The translations under genes were made by a program, and so were the position numbers. 64,000 nucleotides of DNA, taken from NCBI GenBank assembly GCA_963664845.1, contig OY761615.1:992001-1056000 (forward strand), given 5' to 3'. This stretch comes from CAIYTF01 sp963664845. GTDB lineage: Bacteria; Bacteroidota; Ignavibacteria; Ignavibacteriales; Ignavibacteriaceae. The notes beneath the pieces are model-generated. The model saw nothing but the letters and a program-made list of their open reading frames with translations, was not told the DNA's origin and searched no databases. Positions 7,560 to 15,145 of the stretch are shown one piece after another; position 1 is the stretch's first letter, and every line of letters begins with the position of its first letter.

Positions 7560-8198
7560 ATGAAATTATATAAATTTCGATCAACTAATAACTTTGAATA
7601 CATTGTTGATATTTTGCTTAGAAAACGGCTTCATTGTTGCAATATTAAACAATTCAATGATGTAACAGAAGGCGATTTTAGAAGTGGGAATGAGGATGGA
7701 CATGAAGTTGAATATTTTGAAAAAGGTTTGAACTATTCAAAGCGACTAAAGGAATTGAAAGTGTGCTCTCTTACAAAAACATTTAATAATCATCTACTTT
7801 GGGCTTACTATGCAAACGGATATAATGGAGTGGCTATTGAATTAGATATTCCTGATTCTCCCAATAAGTTATACGAAGTAGAATACACTGATGACTTTAT
7901 TTATTTTAGTGATTTAGTTTTGAATGAGTCTACAGATATCGATTACTCTGCTAAGCCATTATGCATGAAAAAAAAGCGTTGGTCTCACGAAAATGAAATG
8001 AGAATAATTGTAGAAGATGAGTTTTATAAGTTACAGAGACCTATTTCGAGAGTAATTATTGGGTCGAGAGTCAATTTTAATATGGGGCATGTCTTTTATT
8101 TATTATGCTCAAAACTGGGAATTCCACTTGAAAGAGCTGTTATTGCTGATTGGGGAATATATACTGTTGGTTTTCAAAATAATTATTTTATTAGTTAA
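7560..8198 (+). CDS. DUF2971 family protein
   Basis: A 212-residue protein matching the DUF2971 pattern: 'LYKFRS' at the N-terminus, a 'FNDVTEGDF' motif near residue 37, 'LLWAYYANGYNGVAIELD' in the middle, 'KKKRWSHENEMRI' and 'ISRVIIGSRV' in the C-terminal half. The family has no settled biochemical function that I can name and is frequent in variable genome regions. The gene follows the candidate structured RNA by about 80 bp and is low in GC, like the restriction-like genes of this island. A defence-related role is possible but inferred from location only. Confidence 0.75.
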   Translation: MKLYKFRSTNNFEYIVDILLRKRLHCCNIKQFNDVTEGDFRSGNEDGHEVEYFEKGLNYSKRLKELKVCSLTKTFNNHLLWAYYANGYNGVAIELDIPDSPNKLYEVEYTDDFIYFSDLVLNESTDIDYSAKPLCMKKKRWSHENEMRIIVEDEFYKLQRPISRVIIGSRVNFNMGHVFYLLCSKLGIPLERAVIADWGIYTVGFQNNYFIS

Positions 8199-8362
8199 TA
8201 CTAATTCTGCCTAACATGAACTTGCTGGCCAAGATATGGCTAAGAAATATGGTAAAAACCTTTGAAAATGGGGAAAATATTCCTAAGTATTCCAAGACTT
8301 AACCTCTTATAAAATAGTTAGTTAGCTGTCAAATAAGGTGCTACGGAAAAATCTCCAAAGTG

Positions 8363-8384
8363 CCTGTCACGCAGAAGGTCGCAA
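8363..8384 (+). repeat. second copy of the tRNA-Asp segment (direct repeat)
   Basis: Twenty bases (cctgtcacgcagaaggtcgc) are identical to 3085-3104, in the same orientation, covering the tRNA-Asp anticodon loop to the variable loop. Both copies are preceded nearby by AAGTGCC. Here the T-arm is replaced by a 20-bp palindrome. The two copies bracket the 5.3-kb restriction/RNA island and may be its att repeats. Confidence 0.65.
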
Positions 8385-8385
8385 G

Positions 8386-8405
8386 CCTGCCTGCCGGCAG
8401 GCAGG
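8386..8405. repeat. 20-bp perfect palindrome in a tRNA T-arm position
   Basis: The sequence cctgcctgccggcaggcagg is a perfect palindrome. It follows 'ggtcgcaag', where a tRNA would continue into its T-arm. Shortened or full copies occupy the same relative place at 8943-8958 and 9496-9515. When translated the palindrome gives the false-gene string LPAGRQ. Confidence 0.85.
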
Positions 8406-8826
8406 CACATAGGCGCAGCTTTATAATTGTTATATGATGGACTCTGTCTTCATTGCCCCAAAGGGCTTACTCTCAATACCCATGGGAAAAGCCCATGGAT
8501 AGATAAGAATTTTAATTTCCTCCCCGAGGCAAATCGAACGCTCAACTTTAATATTGGGCAACTTAAAGTGCGGGTAATACTTTAATTGATTATAAATATT
8601 TAACAGGGTGTTCGCCCCCTTTAGGGGCGAGCGGTTCACTGATTTGGCTGCCGTGGGTTGTTCGCCCACGGTTATTCAAGTTTGGCCCCGTTGGGGCGTA
8701 AATCGACTTCACTAATCTGGGATTTAGTTTGAAAGTATGGCTTTCAAGTAGCAGCCAATGAAGAATATATCATCAAGATTACTTCAATTTGAATAAATAA
8801 AATTGCCGCCTATTAGCTGTAAGGCA

Positions 8827-8850
8827 GGTTCCAATCTCGTCGGCCCCGCA
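8827..8850 (+). pseudogene. tRNA 3' half (copy 1)
   Basis: The string 'ggttccaatctcgtcggccc' followed by CGCA is a tRNA T-loop and acceptor end, close to the tRNA-Asp 3' end at 3105-3129. The bases just upstream (aaggcagg) look like the end of the 20-bp palindrome, so the 5' part of this tRNA has been displaced by the repeat unit. Followed by a terminator. Confidence 0.6.
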
Positions 8851-8856
8851 AAAATG

Positions 8857-8884
8857 AAAACCTGTAACGTTTGTTGCAGGTTTT
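8857..8884 (+). terminator. terminator behind tRNA 3' half (copy 1)
   Basis: A 12-bp stem with one G-U pair (AAAACCTGTAAC / GTTGCAGGTTTT) is followed by more T residues. The same hairpin is at 9410-9437 in copy 2. Confidence 0.7.
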
Positions 8885-8897
8885 TTGCTTTTAAAAA

Positions 8898-8942
8898 TCT
8901 CAACTGGTTTGAGCGCCTCGCTTTTGGCGGGGAGGTCGCGAG
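8898..8942 (+). pseudogene. tRNA 5' half (copy 1)
   Basis: The D-arm (CTCAACTGGTTTGAGCG) and an anticodon arm (CTCG-CTTTTGG-CGGG) are followed by the variable loop 'aggtcgcgag' and then directly by a 16-bp version of the palindrome. The 5' acceptor strand is missing; AT-rich sequence stands in its place. It cannot form a functional tRNA. Confidence 0.55.
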
Positions 8943-9485
8943 CCTGCCGGCAGGCAGGCACATAGGCGCAGCTCTATAGTTGTTATATGATGGACTCTGT
9001 CTTCATTATCCCGAAGTGCTAACTCTCAATACCCATGGGCAAAGCCCATCGATAGATAAGAATTTTAATTTCCTCCCCGAGGCAGATCGAACACTCAACT
9101 TTAATATTGGGCAACTTAAAGTGCGGGTAATACTTTAATTGATTACAAATATTTAACAGGGTGTTCGCCCCCTTTAGGGGCGAGCGGTTCATTGATTTGG
9201 CTGCCGTGGGTTGTTCACCCACGGTTATTCAAGTTTGGCCCCGTTGGGGCGTAAATCGACTTCACTAATCTGGGATTTAGTTTGAAGGTATGGCTTTCAA
9301 GTAGCAGCCAATGAAGAATATATCATCAAAATTACTTCAATTTGAATAAATAAAGTTGCCGCCTATTAGCTGTAAGGCAGGTTCCAATCTCGTCGGCCCC
9401 GCAAAAATGAAAACCTGTAACGTTTGTTGCAGGTTTTTTGCTTTTAAAAATCTCAACTGGTTAGAGCGTCCCGCTTTTGGCGGGG
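8933..9485. repeat. tandem duplication, copy 2
   Basis: The second copy of the 553-bp unit, differing from copy 1 by scattered substitutions. It contains the same three hairpins, a tRNA 3' half (9380-9403), a terminator (9410-9437) and most of a tRNA 5' half (from 9451). The divergence shows that the duplication is not recent or that the copies are under no constraint. Confidence 0.8.
9380..9403 (+). pseudogene. tRNA 3' half (copy 2)
   Basis: Identical in form to the half at 8827-8850: a T-loop GTTCCAATC and an acceptor end GGCCCCGCA, preceded by the palindrome-like 'aaggcagg' and followed by the hairpin terminator at 9410-9437. Confidence 0.6.
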
Positions 9486-9537
9486 AGGTTGCGAGCCTGC
9501 CTGCCGGCAGGCAGGTTCAAATCCCCTTGGCACCGCA
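9451..9537 (+). pseudogene. pseudo-tRNA carrying the palindrome in its T-arm
   Basis: The D-arm (CTCAACTGGTTAGAGCG), anticodon arm (TCCCG-CTTTTGG-CGGGG), variable region, the 20-bp palindrome (9496-9515), T-loop TTCAAATC and acceptor end TTGGCACCGCA come in the right order. The palindrome occupies the 5' strand of the T-stem, and the 5' acceptor strand (which should read GGTGCCA) is absent. Simple loop placement gives anticodon TTT, but with G at position 37 the identity is uncertain. Confidence 0.6.
9496..9515. repeat. 20-bp palindrome inside the pseudo-tRNA T-stem
   Basis: The same perfect palindrome as at 8386-8405. Here both tRNA flanks (…TTGCGAG and TTCAAATCC…) remain next to it, which shows most directly that it was inserted into a tRNA T-arm. 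Confidence 0.85.
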
Positions 9538-9541
9538 AATG

Positions 9542-9568
9542 AAAGCTCATATGAAAGTATGAGCTTTT
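9542..9568 (+). terminator. terminator behind the pseudo-tRNA
   Basis: A 10-bp stem (AAAGCTCATA / TATGAGCTTT, loop TGAAAG) followed by T residues. It is a close relative of the terminator at 3136-3163 behind the tRNA-Asp fragment: same loop, one changed base pair. Confidence 0.75.
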
Positions 9569-9596
9569 CTTATTTTAAACATTCTGTAAACAGGCA

Positions 9597-9632
9597 TTCC
9601 TCCCTGCTTCTGACAGGAAAGTCGCATGTTCA
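9597..9632 (+). pseudogene. tRNA-Arg(TCT)-like fragment
   Basis: The segment CCCTG-CTTCTGA-CAGGA has the shape of an anticodon arm with anticodon TCT, followed by 'AAGTCGCATGTTCA', a variable loop and T-arm start as in tRNA-Arg. The T-arm then breaks off (GGAAG instead of a pairing 3' strand), and no acceptor strand is found. Confidence 0.4.
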
Positions 9633-9650
9633 GGAAGAATTCTATTTTTC

Positions 9651-9705
9651 CGGGGTCGTCGCTAAACTGGTTAGAGCGCCCCGTTTTGGGGGAAAGATCG
9701 CGATG
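9651..9705 (+). pseudogene. degenerate tRNA 5' half
   Basis: The string 'GGGGTCGTCGCTAAACTGG' followed by TTAGAGCG reads as an acceptor strand and D-arm. The next part, CCCCGTTTTGGGGGAAAGATCGCG, is a damaged anticodon arm whose loop is one base short. Nothing after it can pair with the acceptor strand. Translated, it gives the well-known false peptide VAKLVRAP. Confidence 0.45.
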
Positions 9706-9957
9706 ATCTGCACCATACTTATAAACCCTTGTTTGAGATTGACTTTCGCGAGTAATTTGTTAGAAATCTTCACCGATTTTCCTGCCAAAAAGCAAATCAA
9801 GATGCAAATCGTACCGCAAAATGATGAATGATTAGTTTTGAATTATTTCTGAATTCAACTAAATTTAGATTGACAGAGTTTTGACCAAAAACAAACCTGT
9901 GCTTTCTTACCGGAAAAACTTATCTTACATTATACATCATTTTATGGCATAAAAAAT

Positions 9958-11760
9958 ATGACACTGAGATTGAAAAAAGGAACGCGAACCGAGTTTATAA
10001 TCTTTATCGTTTGTGTTTTTTTTGCAGTATTTTTTATTATTTACGAAGTGAATAATACTGTTTCTGACATGGATAAAGAAACAAATATTCTGCTAACCGA
10101 AACAGTGCTTAATGTCAGTTCAATTCAAACCATACACAACCATCATTTACAACTTTTAAGGACCAGAGCCGAAGAACTGTTGTCAGAGAAGTTTAATGAA
10201 TACGAATCTGTAAAAAGAAGATTAAAGGATGTAAAAGGTAAAGACTGGGAACTGATGCCCAGTAATAAGGACTCATTAACATTAATTGGGAGATTAACCG
10301 GGACAGGCAGAGCAGCGGATTTATCCGGGAAAATTATCAATGAAATATACGTTGCCGAAAAACTAAATAATTTTTTTGCCAAAACAACTGTTAACCTGCC
10401 TAAGACTCCTTTCGTCTATTATATTTCAAAATCTAATTTCTGGAATCTGACACCAAGGCATCTTGAGGAATTTGCTTTTTATATTAAGGAATATCAAAAT
10501 TATGATTTGTTTACTTTTGGTTTGCCGGAAAACAATGCCTCCAGGAAGGTATTCTGGACAAAACCATATTTGGATGCAGGCGGTAACGGACTTATGGTTA
10601 CGTCCGGGATTCCGGTATATTATCAGGGAAAATTCACAGCTACGATTTGCATCGATATGTTGTTTGAAGATATAGCCAATTATCTTAAAAGCAACACTTT
10701 TTCAAATCGTAACATAAGTTTAATAGATAATTACAGCCAGGTAGTTTCCAGCACATTTGAACACTTAGCACCTCCCGGCAAAATACCCACGTTACAAAAT
10801 TTAATTAACGATGATAGAAACAACATCAGGCTTTTTGAAACAAATAAATTCATCTGGTATAAAAACAATCGGATATTTATTTCACCCATACCCAATTCTC
10901 AATGGTACATTTTTCATTTTAACACACGCGCTGAATTTTTAACCTTACTTATATTGAGAATTCTGCCTGTATTTGCTGCCGTCTTGTTCCTGTTGGTTAT
11001 CATATACTTTTTACTTTATACAAACAGGTTGAGAATTGAAAATGAGGTGGCCCGAATTAAAGCTGAAAAAGCCAATTCAACCAAGGATAAATTCCTTTCG
11101 ATAATTGCACACGATTTACGCAGCCCCTTTACCTACATGCTTGGATATTCCGACATAATGAATGAAAATTTCGACAATAACAGCCTTGAGAACCAAAAGG
11201 AAATTTTTGGATATATCGATACCGGGATTAATAAAGTATATAAATTACTTGATAATTTGCTGCTTTGGGCTCATTTACAAAAAGACGGTATTGCCTTCAA
11301 TCCGATCGAAATAACCCTTAGCACAATGGTTAACGAAACTGCCGAGCCTTTGCTTCAATTGTCCCAAAACAAAGCGATAAAGATTATAAATCAAATACCT
11401 GCTGACATTATAGTTTATGCCGACAACAGTATGCTTTCAACAATCATACGGAATTTGGTATCAAATGCCATTAAATTCACACCCAGAAATGGCTCTGTTA
11501 TTATTACCGCGCTGAATAAAAAACATTTTATTGAGATTTCGATTAAAGATAATGGAGTAGGGATTTCTCCGGATAAGATAAACAGGTTATTTGACGTCAG
11601 CGAAATGACTTCAACCAATGGAACCGAAGGAGAATCAGGAACCGGACTCGGCTTATCGCTTTGCAAAGAATTTATTGAATTGCACAAAGGCGAAATATGG
11701 GTAGAAAGCGAAATTGGGAAAGGTACATCGTTTTGTTTTACCATTCCTTCAAAGATGTAG
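9958..11760 (+). CDS. Cache-domain sensor histidine kinase
   Basis: A 600-residue membrane sensor kinase. A membrane segment at about 14-34 and another at about 330-352 enclose an extracytoplasmic domain of about 300 residues. Its second half ('TKPYLDAGGNGLMVTSGIPV') fits a Cache fold, which in this family binds small ligands. The cytoplasmic part has HisKA with the phospho-acceptor His385 ('IIAHDLRSPF') and a HATPase domain with an N-box ('NLVSNAIKFTP'), 'DNGVGIS' and 'GTGLGLSLC'. No receiver is fused. It stands alone, directly behind the tRNA debris, with no partner regulator beside it; partners may be among the REC proteins at 33-36 kb. Confidence 0.9.
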   Translation: MTLRLKKGTRTEFIIFIVCVFFAVFFIIYEVNNTVSDMDKETNILLTETVLNVSSIQTIHNHHLQLLRTRAEELLSEKFNEYESVKRRLKDVKGKDWELMPSNKDSLTLIGRLTGTGRAADLSGKIINEIYVAEKLNNFFAKTTVNLPKTPFVYYISKSNFWNLTPRHLEEFAFYIKEYQNYDLFTFGLPENNASRKVFWTKPYLDAGGNGLMVTSGIPVYYQGKFTATICIDMLFEDIANYLKSNTFSNRNISLIDNYSQVVSSTFEHLAPPGKIPTLQNLINDDRNNIRLFETNKFIWYKNNRIFISPIPNSQWYIFHFNTRAEFLTLLILRILPVFAAVLFLLVIIYFLLYTNRLRIENEVARIKAEKANSTKDKFLSIIAHDLRSPFTYMLGYSDIMNENFDNNSLENQKEIFGYIDTGINKVYKLLDNLLLWAHLQKDGIAFNPIEITLSTMVNETAEPLLQLSQNKAIKIINQIPADIIVYADNSMLSTIIRNLVSNAIKFTPRNGSVIITALNKKHFIEISIKDNGVGISPDKINRLFDVSEMTSTNGTEGESGTGLGLSLCKEFIELHKGEIWVESEIGKGTSFCFTIPSKM

Positions 11761-12139
11761 TAAGAGCAGAGACGGAATTGGTATCGCGAACGGAATGATA
11801 CAGAGACCCGTATTAAAGGGTCTAAATAAGATTTTGGGGAGTATGCCGGTCGGCCTCAACGTAAGTGCCAAAACAAGCGAGACGTGATTATTTTTGAATA
11901 TGCACCCAAGGCTTTAGCACGAGTCGATCGTTCGTCCTAAAATATCATAATATTCAGAAACAAATTCATTTCAGAAGACCTAAAAATTTTTAAGAAAATT
12001 TCTACACGGCCCCCTACATACAGCTTTAGTCAGCGCGCCTTTATTTCAATCCGGTACATCAGCAGCAAATTCTATATTTTTAAAACAGTTGAGGTCGTTT
12101 ACTCTGATTGTCGTTCAATTACCGGTAAAATATTGTCAA
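11761..12139. other. intergenic, no gene seen
   Basis: The 379 bp between the Cache kinase and the decayed T9SS gene were examined on both strands. A short hairpin GACCC/GGGTC lies at about 11804-11822. No credible reading frame, tRNA or further structure was found. Confidence 0.5.
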
Positions 12140-13080
12140 CTATTTTAAAAGCATCCTCCGCTTAACAACCGCAAAACTGCCTGACTGGAGTTTATAGAAG
12201 TAAACCCCACTGCTGAGGTGTACACCCGAGGAAGTGAAATTAGCTGTATGTGAACCGGCGGTCCGGGACTCATCAACAACTGTTGTTACTTCAGTTCCGA
12301 GCGCGTCAAACACACGCGAGGAAACTTTTGCATCGGCAGGTACGTAATATGAGAACACGGTGTATGGGTTGAACGGATTGGGATAGTTCTGTTGTATGAT
12401 GAACTTATCGGGTGAACCAAGATCGACTAAGGTCTCCGCGCTAAATTTATAAGAACCGTTATTATCAACCTGTTTCAGTTTGTAGGAATATTTTCCGGCC
12501 AAAGCTGTTTTGTCAGTATATGAATAGGATTCAGGTAAATTGCTGGTCCCTGCTCCGTTGACGAAAGCGATCTTTTCCCATTTGCTGTCTTTGGCAACTG
12601 AGCGAAGAACGGCGAAGCCGGAATTGTTAACCTCGGTTGCGGTTTGCCAGTTGATTACCGAGTTTCCGTTTGCTACTGGCGATGTGAATGAAGTGAGCTC
12701 TGCCGGAAGAGCACCCGATTCGCCTGCTGTGAATGTTGAAAATGAAGTAAGTCCGGAAAAGCCAAAAGTATGAGCAGCAGGGTTGACAGGGCCGAGAAGA
12801 ATCCAGGAAGTTCCATCATATTTACCACCATATAATTTCGCTTCTGTTCCGATAACATCACCGGCTGCATACGCTAATGTGATGGAGTAAGTCGGGAAGG
12901 TAAGGTGACTGTGATGGTTAGCGCACTCGCACTTCTTCGTTTACAGTCAAAAAAGGCGAAACGTACCGCAGGGTCGGTAATGGTAAAATTCAATGTTGTA
13001 CCCCCTTTCCAAGATTGTGACTGAGTAGAAGAGCCTTTTGATCCGCAGCACAAATCAGTGTTGAGAGGTTCCGGATATAT
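12140..13080 (-). pseudogene. truncated T9SS surface protein
   Basis: On the minus strand a stop-free frame from about 12936 to 12140 encodes the end of a type IX-secreted protein. It has a beta-rich domain ('PAELTSFTSPVANGNSVINW'), 'NYPNPFNPYTVF' and a sorting end finishing 'VVKRRMLLK'. From about 13075 to 12890 the preceding part ('WKGGTTLNFTITDPAVRFAF') lies in another frame, so a frameshift occurred near 12900. Upstream of about 13080 the gene stops where the RibD/DHFR-family gene begins; its signal peptide and N-terminal domains are missing. It is best explained as a gene cut by insertion or deletion and now decaying. Confidence 0.7.
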
Positions 13081-13135
13081 ATGATTAAAAGTTGTATTTT
13101 CAATGTTTAAAAACAATACTACGAAGGAGGTAACT

Positions 13136-13783
13136 TTGGCTAAACTTGTTGTTCGGAATTTTACCATGTCGTTGGATGGATTTACTTCGGCCCCTAACCA
13201 AAGTCTTGAAAATCCCTTTGGTGAGGGAGGCAAAACGATCATGGATTGGGCACTTGCGACCAGAACATTTAGAACAATGTTCGGCATCGAAGGTGGAAGC
13301 ACCGGCATCGATGATACTTTTGCTGCCAAAGCGGACGCAGAAGTGGGTGCGACCATAATGGGCCGCAATATGTTTGGTCCAATTCGAGGGCCATGGCTCA
13401 ATGAGGATTGGAAAGGATGGTGGGGTGCTAATCCACCATATCATCATCCTGTTTTCGTGCTCACAAAATATCCGAGACAATCAATCCCAATGGAAGGCGG
13501 AACAACTTTCAATTTTGTAACCGAGGGAATCGATATCGCATTAGCAAAAGCATTTGATGCGGCAAATGGAAAGGATGTACGGATTGGCGGAGGTGCAACC
13601 GTCGTGAGGCAATATTTGCGAGCCGGACTTATTGACGAATTACACTTAGTCATAACACCCAAGTTACTTGGAGCCGGTGAGCGCCTTTTTGACGGGACAG
13701 ATGAAGTTGTCAAAAGATATGAATATTCAGAGTTCATGGCATCTGAGGCAGCAGCACATATCCGATTGATCAAACGCAAATAG
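13136..13783 (+). CDS. RibD/dihydrofolate reductase-family protein
   Basis: A 215-residue protein of the RibD C-terminal/DHFR-like superfamily, NAD(P)H-dependent reductases of unknown substrate. Marks are 'KLVVRNFTMSLDGF' at the start, 'TIMGRNMFGP' in the middle, 'DVRIGGGATVVRQYL' and 'LVITPKLLGAGERLF' towards the end. The chosen start is TTG at 13136, because AAGGAGG ends 5 nt before it and family members begin at this point; an upstream in-frame ATG (13103) lies on the wrong side of the ribosome site. It abuts the truncated T9SS gene head-to-head and was probably gained after that gene broke. The true reductase substrate is unknown. Confidence 0.85.
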   Translation: MAKLVVRNFTMSLDGFTSAPNQSLENPFGEGGKTIMDWALATRTFRTMFGIEGGSTGIDDTFAAKADAEVGATIMGRNMFGPIRGPWLNEDWKGWWGANPPYHHPVFVLTKYPRQSIPMEGGTTFNFVTEGIDIALAKAFDAANGKDVRIGGGATVVRQYLRAGLIDELHLVITPKLLGAGERLFDGTDEVVKRYEYSEFMASEAAAHIRLIKRK

Positions 13784-13957
13784 GGGTCAAGCCTCGCAGC
13801 CGGATTCCAAAATGCATCCTTGAAGGACAAAAGGCAGACCAGTGCGAAATGAGGAGCATTATTGTCCTCTGAATTTTTCTCGTTATATTTCGGACTATTC
13901 GCACATCTCCCTGAGAATAATTGACCGAAAACTATCAGTAAGTGGCATTGCCTTAAG

Positions 13958-14503
13958 ATGGAAAAAAAGTTCAACAGAACAAACAAACCCCCGGCTCCGG
14001 AAACTCCATTTGAACAGGTCCTTTTAAGTTCTTACAAACAGGGTATGATCTCGTATATGCATTCCCACCCTGAAGCTTACTCTGAGGCAGTGTCTTTGGC
14101 CGTTTCGGACAAACAGCCTTTTTCGTGGCGGGCTGCTCAGCTTTTGTGGAGCTGTATAAAACCTGATGACCCCCGGATAAGAAGGCATCTCAAAAAAATT
14201 ATTACGTATCTGCCTTTTGCCGTGGACAATCAGAAGAGTCAGTTATTTAAAATTCTTCTCCTCATGAATATCCCCAACAATCTGGGCGGACTTGTGCTTG
14301 AGGAAAGCATTAACTGTTGGAAAGACATAACGAAAATGGCATCGCTGCGTTTCAGAGCACTTATGATGCTGTTGGTGATTTCCAAACGTTTCCCGGAATT
14401 GTCGCACGAGATATCGTTACTGCATAATGAACATTTTTTCTCAACATTCTCCCCGGGAGTAAAACGGTCGGCAAAGAGGCTATTTAGGGAATTTGGTTAT
14501 TAA
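13958..14503 (+). CDS. hypothetical helical protein
   Basis: A 181-residue protein, helical and basic, without signal peptide. Repeated helix pairs ('FSWRAAQLLWSCI', 'KSQLFKILLLMNI', 'MASLRFRALMMLLVISKRF') resemble short HEAT-like repeats, which usually serve as protein-binding scaffolds; this resemblance is weak. The ATG lies 175 bp behind the RibD-family gene with no strong ribosome site. I do not recognise a family. The regular amino-acid composition and absence of a competing frame support it as a real gene. Confidence 0.6.
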   Translation: MEKKFNRTNKPPAPETPFEQVLLSSYKQGMISYMHSHPEAYSEAVSLAVSDKQPFSWRAAQLLWSCIKPDDPRIRRHLKKIITYLPFAVDNQKSQLFKILLLMNIPNNLGGLVLEESINCWKDITKMASLRFRALMMLLVISKRFPELSHEISLLHNEHFFSTFSPGVKRSAKRLFREFGY

Positions 14504-15145
14504 GGGCGGAGTAACCGAAATCAGAAAATGAAAGAATATTCCAAATAGAGGATATTCTTGTTCTGAAATATAACGGATGCATGATGTATTTTCACCCATA
14601 ATGACAGCATTGTTCATGGTTAGAAAAACTGATCATACCGTTGGAACCAACGCCCGGTGCACAACAATGAAAATTCTGACGAAAGTGATGGAAACACGAA
14701 CCAATTGTTGATTGCAATACTATCCAATGTTTGACAACTTACCGGCAATGACAGCACAGGTCACAACGGAACAGGGCATTTTCGAAACCATTTACCGGAA
14801 ACCAGAATCATACTCCCCTTTTGCGAGCAAAATGAGGCTAAAAATTGAATAAACTCCTATATGGATACTTTGAGAACTTTTCAGTAAGTTCTTTTATGGT
14901 GTTTTCCTTTTTTTGATCTACCGGTTTTTCAACTGTTCCAATACAACAGTATCCAGGTTTTTCGTTTGTACTTTGGGCCCGGATATTGTTTCTATAGTTC
15001 CAACATGAAATGTATGGGTTTTCCAGTAACGGGAATTGGCGCCATCTCTCCAGGTAATTTCCCGCAAAATGGATCAACAAGATAAGCTTTGTAATAACTC
15101 TGTTCTATAAAGAAATTGTTCTTACTATAAAAGAGAGAGAATTAA
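14504..15145. other. intergenic, no gene seen
   Basis: The 642 bp between the helical protein and the TonB receptor hold no reading frame with protein-like composition. The promoter of the TonB-YfiR-kinase operon should lie in the last part, but no clear box pair was identified. Confidence 0.4.

Larger units (their letters stand above)
8376..8932. repeat. tandem duplication, copy 1
   Basis: The first copy of a unit repeated immediately downstream at an offset of 553 bp (checked at four landmarks). The unit runs from AGGTCGC, through a GC-rich palindrome, about 420 bp of noncoding sequence, a tRNA 3' half, a terminator and a tRNA 5' half, up to the next AGGTCGC. The noncoding part contains three hairpins: CGCCCC/GGGGCG (8613-8629), CCGTGGG/CCCACGG (8651-8671) and GCCCC/GGGGC (8685-8697). 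Such hairpins resemble dispersed repeats of Bacteroidetes-group genomes. The reading frames inside are not credible genes. Confidence 0.8.

Noticed and set aside
8430..8669. Minus-strand frames of 67-79 codons in both repeat copies
   Set aside because: They run through hairpin repeats and tRNA debris; their similarity reflects the DNA duplication, not protein conservation.
9356..9562. Plus-strand frame with the string SLPAGRQ
   Set aside because: It is the translation of tRNA halves and the 20-bp palindrome, a well-known false-gene pattern.
9559..9831. Plus-strand frame of 90 codons containing VAKLVRAP
   Set aside because: This peptide is the usual false translation of a tRNA gene; the frame crosses two tRNA fragments.
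12874..13401. A 175-codon minus-strand frame
   Set aside because: Its upper half is antisense to the RibD/DHFR-family gene; only the last part is the out-of-frame piece of the T9SS pseudogene, annotated as such.
14838..15080. An 80-codon minus-strand frame before the TonB receptor
   Set aside because: No ribosome site, no family-like pattern, and it lies in the presumed promoter region of the receptor operon.
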